64,000 nucleotides of DNA from Anisakis pegreffii. Lineage: Eukaryota; Nematoda; Chromadorea; Rhabditida; Anisakidae. Positions 48,829 through 59,870 of the stretch are shown here, piece by piece (the stretch's first letter is position 1; every line of letters begins with the position of its first letter). A model generated the notes under the pieces. That model was not told where the DNA came from. It ran no database searches and saw only the letters and a program-made list of their open reading frames with translations. Location of the stretch: positions 164,625 through 228,624 of the forward strand of contig JAPYMA010000217.1 in assembly GCA_035041965.1 (NCBI GenBank), in the 5' to 3' direction. Made by a program: the position numbers and the translations under genes.

Positions 48829-51800
48829 ATGTCTGAAGATGTTGATACGCACATCACTGATAAATATGAACTGCATAAACGACTCGGTAAAGGTGCTTAC
48901 GGTATCGTTTGGAAAGCGATCGATAGGTTAGAAGTTTTCTTATTACTCAGAATTGACATTACTGAACGAATTTAGCACATTTTTTATTGTTATGATTGGT
49001 GTTGTTGTCAAGGATATTCATTATTACATTCAATATTGAGAACAGCCATACATGTTCTGCGATAATTCAGTGCACTTTTGCTTTGATGGAATCGAAAAAA
49101 AAACTTTTTGCCCCATTCGCTAATGAGTAATATCATGTTCGCCATATGCATATGAGGATGGATCACTTATTGAGAGATGATAATTTTTGATTTTAATCTT
49201 TTTGATCTGCGATTTTGATTTTACAACTGCGTTGACTGGCTTTTTCGAGATTTTTTTGTGCAATTTTCAGCAAAATTTGCAACTGAACAGCAGGGACAGC
49301 ACTAACGATTTTAATAACGGTAAAAATAACGATGATAATAGTAATTCATACAAAAGTTTAACTGGTATTTGATAAATGAAGATGTGATTGATATTTTTTA
49401 GGAGATCGAAAGACACTGTTGCATTGAAGAAGATTTTTGACGCATTCCGCAATCAGACAGATGCGCAACGAACGTTCCGCGAGATTATGTTCTTACAAGA
49501 GTTCGGTCGGCATCCGAATATCATCAAGTTGTACAATATTATTAAAGCTGACAACGACAGGTATCGCTACCTTCATCCATCAGCTTTTCCTATCTCACTC
49601 GGATGTTCCTCTGAAGAAGTGAGAATAGAGAAACCGTATCGTTTTTATTCGAATTTGGTGTATTTTCACGAATAATATTCGGAGATTGACTTTTTTTAAA
49701 TGGGACTCTCAAAATTAGTAATCGTCATATTTGTTGAATCCATTCAAAGAGCTGAAACGTTCACCAAAGCTCAATAAGCACACATTATCAAAGTGTCTAT
49801 CTCATAAATCGCCCATCAAGCCATTTGCACGCTTTTCAATGCATCGCAGTCCAATAACACCCCCGCAATCCTATGTGACCATTCCGACCAGGTATGGTCG
49901 TGAACGTAAGCCTTCATTTGAACAATGAAAAAGCCTAATTGTCAGATTACGGCTCAAAAATATTTGACTGATGTACATTTGAGCATTGCATCTATCATTT
50001 ATTCATTTATTTTTTCATCAAAACAAACATTAGATGAACGTTTGAAGTTAGAATTCGAGGTGTACTGCAAGTAGGCATTTTCAATGGGTCTTCGAATTGC
50101 AGAGATATATATTTGGTGTTTGAATTCATGGAAGCTGATCTGCATAATGTCATAAAGAAGATGACAATATTAAAGGATATTCACAAGCAGTACATCATGT
50201 GTCAGTTATTTCGTGCTGTTCGATTTTTGCACAGTGGTAATGTTTTACACAGGTGAATGAATATAATTTACGTTTCATTTGGATACTGCATACACTGGCT
50301 GAACGTAAACCCTATGGATGCAATGTTGCAAGCTCCACTTGCAATATGCTCGACTTCTTCTTGAATTTTAATTTGCAACGATTACTTTTTCATGATGAAT
50401 TTGAATCAATTTTACTTTACACATCAAAAATTGACGAGAAAAATCTAAATTAAAAGCAAGCAAAAAACAAGGAGAAATGCTCGATGGCGGTAGGCGTTCG
50501 TTGACATACGAAAGATTTCGAGCAGTTCGTACAGCTCTGAATGTGTTTCGGTTGCTGCGTAATTTTGCAAGGATTTTTCTCGTGGTAGAATGAATCGTTT
50601 TTGATCGTCGCTTTAAAAGAGGGAGAGAAAAAAAATTTAAAAATCGAGCAAAAGCGATGGATAGTCAATTAGTGAATGCGCTGAAAAATTCGAAGGATTT
50701 GTGTTAGATGCCAAATTTTTGATTGAAATTTTGTATGGAGCGGTTTTCAATCGACACGTGCCAAAATCATTTGCTATTTAAGAAATTGGAGAATAAAATT
50801 CTTTTGGATCACTTTTGCATCACCTTAGTGTTACATCATCCATTAACATGCTGAAGCATAATTGTTTGCAATATCAAAATTCTAATTCGAAACAAATTCA
50901 ATTCATTTTCAATTCAGTCTAACAGCGTCGCCGCTTATTTAGTTATTTCATCGCAATGATAATATAGTGATATTGCATTGAAGCTTTTCAATTGGTACAA
51001 GAGGAGATAATGAATGTTTTATTAATCAGGGATTTGAAACCATCGAACGTATTATTAGATGCGGATTGTCGTGTCAAATTAGCGGATTTTGGATTAGCAA
51101 GATCGTTATCTCAACTCGAGGATTATCCAGAAGGGACGAATATGCCCGAATTAACGGTTGCCAACTCAACGCTTTATTTTAAAAATGTTCTCTATCACTG
51201 AAACACCAAAAAAAAATGTAGAAATTGACCGCACATCTGCGTACGGCAAAGCCTTTTTCATCTCAGTCAATTCATTGTGCATCCAGTTTTATCGCGATTG
51301 GAATATACGGAATAAATATTGAAAATTCTCATTAATCTTATGTTGTTCTTGGAAGCACAATGCAGAAAATGATAGCTTATTGAAATGTTTGCGTGTGGAA
51401 ATGATACGAACTGAATGCATACCTCAAAGTAATGCAGCTGTCAATCGTTCAATGTATTGTTTTATATGAGCATCATTATTAGGCGTTTGAGTGATTATTC
51501 TATTGAACACATTCGGTTGTAGTTATAACTAACTACATGCCCTGATATCGATTCATGTCCAATTCGGGACACGATTGAATCCTTCGGCACAAATTTACTT
51601 CGTTTTACGGACGATTCAGGCTACACCCAAAATATTGGAAAGAATTGTGGTCCTAAATCGACGTTCCACTGTCCGGGCGGATATAAGTGTCTCAGTTTAC
51701 TTTTAATGCATTTCATAGATGCATCGCACGTACAAGTGCTATACCAGCGACCAGAAACGACAGATTTTCTGTTGAAATCAATAAGCACTTACGTAGTGTG

Positions 51801-54242
51801 TAAATTTATTCGTGGCAAATTCAATTCAATTCAGTTGTTACATCAATGTTTCCGTCGCATTCATTCCACTCATACGTCATATTTAATGTTACTATTCATC
51901 ATAAAAGTACTGAAACCATCAACACTTCACTGATTCACATACTCTGTCGTACAAATGTACTATTCTCGTCAGAAATGCGAACATTTAGTAACAGTTTTCA
52001 TTTGAAATATTGTGATGGGAATAAATGTGAAATTGAATATGAACTGCAGGAATACGTTGCAACAAGATGGTATCGCTCACCGGAAATACTTCTGGCAGCG
52101 AAGAGATACACGAAGGGTGTGGATATGTGGAGTTTGGGCTGTATTTTGGGTGAGATGTTGATTGGCCGAGCGTTATTCCCGGGAACATCGACCATCAATC
52201 AAATCGAACGAATCATGAACACTATCGCGAGACCGTCGAAGGTTCATTCTTCCTCTGTATTGCACATATTCAATCCAATTAAGACATTCTTTAGCCAGTT
52301 GGCAAATATGAGCTGCTACTGTCAAGAACTTGAAATGATGGTTAGCAGCAGGTTTTTTATGTTTGATGAACTCGATTCTAGACAGGGTGATGTGCTCAGC
52401 TTGTGATCGTCTTATCATTACTTGCACATCAAAAATTAGTCTTACTTCTGGAGCATTATCGTTTTACTCATGCTAATGATAACAAAATAATGTGTGTGTG
52501 AATACTTAGTGTGATATCGAAAGCATTGGTTCACTGTATGCCGCATCAGTGCTTGAAAAGATGCCTCAAAGGCCACATAAACCACTGGAGACGTTCATCG
52601 TGAACCCGAATCCGTACGCTCTCGATTTGGTCAATAGGTTGCTTGCATATTTCATTCATAACGTCTTCATTCTTTCGCTTACAACTTCGTAATATTTTGA
52701 TTACTATTATCAATATGAATAGTTTTTAAATGATTTATTGCAACGATAATCAACAGTTTAGTAATTCCGTTAGCAATACTCATAACAATGACAACAAACA
52801 ATTGAACAAACTAACAATAATGATAGTAATAACCGAGATTAAGCAATTTAGATTGTTAATATTCGCACCGCACAAAAGGCTGAACGTGGATCAGTGTCTG
52901 GTTCATCCATACGTTTATCAGTTTCATTCGCCTGCAGACGAGCCATCGTTGAACTACGACGTAACACTGCCACTACCAGATCATATACAGTTGTCGATTG
53001 ATGATTATCGCAATAAATTATATGATATGATCAGCACGAAGAAAACACACATCAGACGTATTCAACACGACAGAGTACCGATTGCACGGTAATTTTGAGT
53101 AGATTGTTGACGATGTTTGATGTAAACGACGTGTTTTGGGAACGTTTATGACTGAATTCAGAGTTGGTCCAATTAAATCTTCGAAATGATTCATATCGTA
53201 TTTATGGATTCTGAAGAGGAAAAGAAATAAGTCAACTCATGACGCATCGCTGATATATCTGATAAATAATTGATTTATTGATCAAAATATCTGATATGAT
53301 CAAAATAGGATCGTACGAGCAATGGATTACTCAGGATAACATCAATGAGAAATATTTCCAACAAATAGATGATAAATTTCTAGGAATACGACGAAACATT
53401 ATGCATCAACAGTGAATCGTTCGAATGGTAATGCGAGCACAGTAGCCACGGTGAACGGTCGTATTGCAACATCATCATCCATAGAACAGAATAGCAATAT
53501 GAATAGTAACAGTACCACTAATAATAGAAATCCTCCGACTGAACCACGTAAAGCTCCAATTGCACAAGCTGAATGCAGTGATACGGATTTTGATACGGCT
53601 CGTTCGATATGTCGAGCGATTTCGGTTGAAAAGAATAAATCGAATAATGCAAGTGACGGTCATAGCTTTTATAGAGGTACATCCTTTATGTTTTGCTCTT
53701 TTGCAAAATTATATTCTGAAATCAGATTTTCGAATTTTTTGAATTACATTGGGAGAAACGGGTAGATTGATACAAAGTGGCAATTGATGTGGGAGGGAAA
53801 GGGGCGTGCAAGGGAAAGGAATTTTGAGGATAGCTTGGAAATGGAGTGTATATTCGAGATTATCCCAACCATATTTACTGCAATGCTAGCAATTCCACAA
53901 TCACTACTGGATAATAGATATCGGTGATTAGCGTAAGATAATAACCGCGAAAGAAATCTATATAAATTTTTAAAACTTTCGAAAGCATGCAAGATAGTAA
54001 TAGTTAATAATAAATAATGTTATACAATACCAATAATAATAATAATAAAACTATCAGAACGTGCTCAAAGTGTTGATTATCGAGCGAATGCAACTGCAAT
54101 AACGAAAAATAACGACATCCGTAATAACATCTCCAGAAATCGAACGCGTCAACGCTCAAAAGACCGCACTGGATTATTTGCAACACTACGCAAGGCCTCT
54201 TCCACCCAACGACGTCTTACTACTGTACCTACAATCAATTAA
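48829..54242 (+). CDS. mapk-15: Mitogen-activated protein kinase 15 (ERK7/ERK8)
   Basis: Nine exons, 48829-48926, 49402-49560, 50103-50252, 51030-51156, 52050-52241, 52510-52637, 52852-53088, 53384-53676 and 54058-54242, join in phase to 522 aa. All kinase landmarks are present: glycine loop [11 protein letters not shown] (20-30), lysine in VALKKI (K42), HRDLKPSN (135-142), DFG (155-157), activation loop TEY (178-180, split T|EY by intron 4) and [13 protein letters not shown]. After the MAPK core, [21 protein letters not shown] and [15 protein letters not shown] match the ERK7/8 extension. The last 165 residues are a disordered, Asn/Ser/Thr-rich and then basic tail typical of the subfamily. 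ERK7/8 autophosphorylates its TEY motif without an upstream MAP2K and is linked to ciliogenesis and autophagy in animals; that is family knowledge. The exon at 51030 lacks much of a long flanking frame but matches the family exactly. Confidence 0.97.
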
Positions 54243-57200
54243 TGTGCATATTTAACATGTCATTACTAATACTGTCAGCATTACTCGTTACTAGCATGCT
54301 AGAATATTATTGATATTAGTCTACATTAATATTATATGCATAGTATGTAATGTTGATTGGCCCATTAAAATTCTATTGCACGTGATGATGCATTAGAAAT
54401 GTGGCTTTCAGACGACAAGCTCTGAATAATTGCCTTTGAAACATTTCACTATATTCGAACGAAGGAAAAAATGTCAAGAATGTGATGTTTTTTTTGAGCT
54501 ATTTCATTCGCATTTGCAATGTGCACGTTGATGTTATGGTTGAAATTAGAGTTGGCTTCTCGAATTCAATTGTCAGCGATGAAACCGATCGATGCACAAA
54601 ATTTGCCTTGTCTGCAGCCGCTAGGATAGTATTTGGTTGGTGACGGTCAAGAAAAGATGTCTGGGTTCTCAGCTCTAGTTGAAAAAATAAGTTTTCATTG
54701 GATTTAGAATCTTTAAAATTAAACAATTCATTGGAAATGTTGAATGCTTGATCGGCGTTGAATGGTTAATAGTACTTTTCAACGAGTAAGCAGGTCTCAT
54801 GAAACGTAATCAATTGTTTCTGCGTTTCGTTTTCTAAGTAACTTTAAACTTTCTCCAGTCGGGTTTTCATTTTCCGTTTTTGCTACATTGTTGTGTATGC
54901 CTGTTGTGGAGTGGACAGAACAATTTTATTTATTAAGAATATTGATGTATTCTATTCATTATTAATGTGACTATGAAACAGTCCTTCTTCCCATCTCACT
55001 CGAATATTCAACTGGAATGAATCTTTCGAAAAAATTTCCCTGTTTCGATCTATTGTTGTGATGAAGTGAAGACGAAACGAGCATGATTCTTTATGCAGAA
55101 GGCCGTTCTATACAAATTCTTCTCGTAGCTTTATGGCTGTGGAACTCGAAGACCGTTGATGAATTCAATCACTTGATTTGACGTATTATCGATCTCGTAA
55201 TTGTAAGAACCTTTCGTCCATAATAAACCGACCAACAGACGAAGTTTATCTCGGCCATAGAGCCTGTTCTGAATTATGGACGGCGTTATTCATCTTTTCG
55301 AATAGAATCTGCAAACGCGTGTTTTTGATATCGCAATTCACCCATTTTCGTTTCATAAAGGTGCATGTCTTTTTGAACGTTTCACACGGTCCACCAGATA
55401 ATCGGAACGTTTCGATCCAGCTCGAGAGGCGATCTGAACATTCCACGATTGGAGAAGTATACTGACGTCGAGGCTAAAACGATGGACATTGCATCGCGAT
55501 TATCGCAAAGACTTGTGCTGCTTCAATAGTGTTGAAAGAAATGTTTGAAAAGAATTTTCGAAGAATAAAAATGTAATGAATGAATTATGATTTCATTTTA
55601 TCGCATTGTTGATAAAGAATTGATGTTGTGATGGTTCGAAACACGAGGTTCAATTCAATTAAGTCATCGGTAGTGAAGCCATCATTAATACATACCCACC
55701 TTTCCATTTGTATTTCTCACGAAGGAATTGAAGAGCTGCTTTTTTTCAATGGTTTAAAATTTGGTACAGAAACTAGTGCAGTTTGCAATACACAATTAAT
55801 GCAAATATAGCGCAGAAACCCGCGTTTTTCATTTCTTGAGATTTATCGGTCAGCTTTTTATCTTTGTTCTCGTTTCCTATGGGAACATCCTATCACCGGA
55901 GTAATCTCTTTTCAAAAGGATTGGTGTCAAAACTGGAATAATAACAATAAAAGGTGGGTAACATCACTTAGCGAAGGAAATGACAAAGTGAAAATGAGAT
56001 GAAATTACTGAATGAACTACAAGGTTTATATTTTGTTCACATTGTATTATTAATATTTCATCAAGATGCAGTTTATGGAAACGGACGAATCTGAAACTTT
56101 TATTCCTTATGGTGCATACTTTTAATGAAAATGAAGTCATATGCTATGTGACGAATGTAAGAACTGTTTGGCTGTGATATTGATTTGATTCTACTTGTTC
56201 AGAAGATCATGTAATTCCCTGACGAGATCTCATTTGTTGGAAACGCTTATTTCAATGCACGGCCTACATGGCATCTACACAGCCTGCATAGCGTTCAGGT
56301 TTCAAAGGCTCGTACCAGAGAAGAGGATGAAGTAACGGTCAGCTCAAGGAATTTACCATTCTATTTGCCGTCGCTCTCGTGTGGCTAAAAATTGAGTCAG
56401 AGACTTTAGCCTTTCCTGTGCATATCACTAACGTTCAAACAATGACACTCGTTCAAGCTTATTGATCTCATCGTAGAATTTACGCTAACATGCATTCAAC
56501 GTCACATTATAACGGTTCTATTCTGAATATTGCTTTACCATTCCTATTCTATGCTAAATGACATTTGAAGAGTCATTCATAAACTCTGTCTGCTTTGGAG
56601 AGAATCTATCATCCTACTCGAGAATTCCCATTTGTTTTTTGTCATATCGCACGTTTTTCGAAAGAATCCCATTCATTCCTCGATATTTATTTCAATATGC
56701 TAAAGACATGTGCGACGTTCCTCATGAAATGTTCCTAAATAAATCATCACTTACACAAAACTGCAACATTTGCCGTCACGACAATCCTAAACTCATTGAA
56801 ACTGACACATCGTCGATCCTTTCAAGCTGTTTCGGTATGATGTGTGGTAACACGTGAAAAAAACGTTTATGCAGCTGTCGCGCCACGCACCATTCATATT
56901 TTCAAACTTATTCTAATCTCAGCAAAGTTGTGAGATTACGTCCAGGCAAGAGCTTCAAACTTGAGCCGGTTCCTATCATGCGACATTCGAATAGTTTTTG
57001 CGAGGTTCTCTACGCACTTTGCGATTCTATCCCAATCATGGAACGCCACCGAACCATACCTAGCAATATGCCTGGCGCGACAGCATCAAACAGAGTGATG
57101 AAGGCACGAAAGCACGAAATAATCACATCAACAACAACATGAAATAATCACAAACAGCAAAAACAGCAACAGAATAAGCAAGCAGATATTGACATCAACA

Positions 57201-57289
57201 CGAAATTTCAATGCTTACATCCAATCGGACAATCCAAAATAAGATAACATGAACAAAGTTTGAAAAAACAACTTGAAAATGAAATAGAG
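54243..57289. other. Intergenic, no gene supported
   Basis: 3' flank of MAPK15 and AT-rich sequence with scattered short open frames on both strands. None has a signal peptide, domain or credible splice chain. No repeats were noticed. Confidence 0.5.
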
Positions 57290-57360
57290 TCAAACGAGCT
57301 GAAATCATTTCGCTTCAACTCAAAATCAGTTTGAGGTCAAGTCAAGATCTCAGGTCTTGC
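57290..57360. repeat. AGTCAA/GGTCAAG-rich segment, left of the tandem array
   Basis: Short words related to AGTCAA recur (gagtcaaacg, aactcaaaatc, gaggtcaagtcaagatctc). A similar segment flanks the array on the other side at about 59650-59870. Confidence 0.45.
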
Positions 57361-57619
57361 ATCCTTCTGCACAAGGTATGAGGGCAATCCGAGAGATGCT
57401 ACCAGCTTTTCTATTCCTCAAAATGTCATCTGAGTGCTTAAGCTATAAACTATGAGAAAATTTCACAACATTACACCAAAACTGCTATTTCCAAAACACC
57501 TTAGTGGGAACATACACATCAGCTCATTCCAAGCCTGAGAAGACCTTGTGTTAGCGACCAAGAAAGAATTCTAGCCACTATGCACAGATCAAACTGCAGT
57601 TATCCAGTTCAAACCTGGC

Positions 57620-59490
57620 CTGGGATATAAGCTCGCGAAAGTGGTCAAATATTAAGAACAGAGACGATTACTTTAAAATTTGATTGCATTTAAATGTCTT
57701 CCCGTTACCAAATTGAAGAACCTATAATGCTTCACATCTCATTCGAATGGATTTGTCAAAGTTATCAAGTACCTTATTAATACTAATGACGCACAATAAC
57801 TGCACTGGCATGGGAAATAAGGGTATCATCAGAGAATTGTATGAATGCCATCATGACACTAGCTAATAGATAAGCTTCGGCGAGTAACCACAAACACCTG
57901 AGACTTCGAGTCACCAGTCAGCGACTCGACTCTGCAGGATGAGTGGTCCAGGCGAACTTTCCAGACCTACCGCTAACTTCATAAGGCGATTCATACCCTA
58001 CGTTAGTGAAACTCAATTTTTAGGGAATATTTTCTTCTCTTGATATGCCAGTACAGCTATTATCAACACCTATGATTAGCTCAGTCGCGAACTAATTAAT
58101 ACGTTATTTTCAATACGATAACTTTGGACTGAGATTCAAGCTCTCGGAAGTGGTCAACTATTAAAGACAAATTTCGAAAATTGGTGTTTTATTGAAAACC
58201 TTTCTCCAAATTAACTATAACGCTCCTTATTCCGTTCGAGTGGATTGTTTGAAGTTATCGAGGATCTTAGTAGCACTAGTGATGAATGATAACTACACTG
58301 GCAAGGGACATAAGGATATCATCATAGAATTGTATGAATGCCATCATGACACTAGCTAATAGATAAGCTTCGGCGAGTAACCACAAACACCTGAGAGATT
58401 TCTCCTTATAATGCATTTAGCAACATTTAAATTGAGTGAAATGACTTCATGTATGCAACCAATGGTCAACCCGATGACAATTCTCCCCTGTTAAGGGAAA
58501 GAGCGCACGGTGGGTCCGGGAACCCCCGTTACCTGAGCAAATGCCTGGAGACACTACTCAGGCCAACTTACGCGCAATCCCTATCCCCGGTCAAATCGGC
58601 GCCTTTCCCGGGCCGGGAACGCCCGTAATATGTTTCGAAGAATGAATGCTAGCGATATTCGGGTAAATATCGCTTGCATATTTTGAGCTGTTTCTCCCCG
58701 ATTCGTCGAGACTTCCGGTAGGCGGGGAACGCCTGTCGCATCTACCTAAGCCTAGCCCCTCTTGTTGGCAGCTCGACAGGTTGGGAACACCCATGCGAAC
58801 GAAATGTGCATTTTTAATTTGACCATTGGCTACATGCAATCTATCATTCCAATATCAGTCTAAGTGTCACTAAATAACACTACGAGGGAGATCGTCTTCG
58901 AGTCACCAGTCAGCAACTCGACTCTACAGGATGAGTGGTCCAAGCGAACTTTCCAGACCTACCGCTAACTTCATAAGGCTATTCATACTCTACGTTCGTA
59001 AAACTCACTTTTATAAGGATATTATTCTTCCTTTCATATGCCAGTGTAGCTATTTGAAACAAAACTGAAGAACCCATAATGTCTCTCCTCCCATTCGGAT
59101 GGATTTCTTAAAGCCATCAAGTACCTTAATAGCATTTATGACAGTAACTGCACTGGCAAGGGATATAAGGATTGCATCATAGAAGTGTATGAATGCCGTC
59201 ATGACACTAGCTAATAGATAAGCTTCGGCGAGAAACCACAAACACCCGAGAGATTTCTCCTCATGACGCATTTAATAACATTGGAACTTTATTCCAACTG
59301 TTACTAAACAGCACTACGAGGAAAACGTTCTTCGAGTCACCAGTCAGTAACTCGACTCTACAGGATGAGTGGTCCAGGCGAACTTTCCAGACCTACCGCT
59401 AACTTCATAAGGCCATTCATACCCTACGTTTGTAAAACTCAGTTTCACAGGGGCAGTTTTCTTCCTTCCATATGCCAGTGCAATTACTGT
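57620..59490. repeat. Three-copy tandem array with two near-invariant blocks
   Basis: Three tandem units. Block alpha (about 60 bp, starting atgaatgccatcatgacact) is at 57841, 58334 and 59189. Block beta (about 95 bp, starting cttcgagtcaccagtcagc) is at 57904, 58896 and 59330. Within blocks only a few bases differ; the sequence between them (for example 57633-57750 against 58139-58250) is only loosely similar. Unit 1 lacks about 70 bp between alpha and beta that units 2 and 3 have. Unit 2 is expanded by an inserted GC-rich cassette. Block beta can form a small hairpin (CGAGTC..GACTCG). Minus-strand frames run through the blocks in unit 3 but are stopped in the others, and the differences between copies fall mostly at replacement sites, so protein-level constraint is unlikely. 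Confidence 0.85.
58448..58840. mobile_element. GC-rich cassette with inverted ends inserted in repeat unit 2
   Basis: Compared with unit 3, unit 2 carries an additional 390-420 bp between gcatttagcaacattt and attccaatat. Its ends are inverted: 58448-58469 (catgtatgcaaccaatggtc, continuing) and 58819-58840 match at 17 of 22 positions, with 11 identical at the inner edge (CCAATGGTCAA). The interior is much richer in GC than its surroundings and has a recurrent 12-mer, GGGAACNCCYRT, at about 58519, 58616, 58736 and 58783. It also has a palindrome TTCCCGGGCCGGGAA (58605-58619) and a 9-bp hairpin (agcgatatt/aatatcgct, 58650-58673). No clear target duplication. Confidence 0.6.
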
Positions 59491-59649
59491 CAACACCTGC
59501 TACGGACCCTTCCCCAATAAACTATTCTCTTATGCAATACCTCTAACTCTAAGGAGCGATTAGAACCAAGAGCTTGTTCCTCAGCCATGAGTTTACTAGG
59601 TTACTGCCTTTCGGTTGTGCATAGATGACTTAATACTTCTCTGAATCGC

Positions 59650-59870
59650 ATGCCAAAGTCTGGTCAGGTCAGTTCAAGTCCACGTCAAGTTAAATGAATT
59701 TAAGAAATCTCAAAGTCAAATTCAAACCGAGGTCAGTCAATCTCAAGTGATGCCAAATCCGCTGAGCGATACGTCAACTCAAGTATGTTTGTGGTAAAAT
59801 TCCAGTCAAGACGTTTCAATGTTTTGGCTCAGTGAGCTTTTAATAGAGTTGCAGCCAAGCTAAGTGAAGT
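59650..59870. repeat. AGTCAA/GTCAAG-rich segment, right of the tandem array
   Basis: Repeated words such as ggtcagttcaagtccacg, cgtcaagttaa, aaagtcaaattc, ggtcagtcaatctcaag and gtcaactcaag. Degenerate low-complexity sequence echoing the left flank at 57290-57360. Confidence 0.5.

Noticed and set aside
54499..54726. Minus-strand frame of 75 codons antisense to the MAPK15 3' flank
   Set aside because: Plausible amino-acid mix, but no ATG near the start with context, no domain and no splice chain.
56930..57142. Plus-strand 70-codon frame starting like a small basic protein
   Set aside because: No exon boundaries or family; similarity of its first residues to the short frame at 5884 is only a few residues and probably chance.
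58591..58839. Minus-strand frame of 82 codons through the GC-rich cassette with recurring GVP phrases
   Set aside because: The phrases are the translation of the repeated 12-mer; GC-rich sequence naturally lacks stops. No coding evidence beyond this.
59050..59271. Minus-strand hydrophobic frame of 73 codons through block alpha of repeat unit 3, with another frame through block beta
   Set aside because: The same frames contain stop codons in units 1 and 2, and differences between copies fall mostly at replacement positions.
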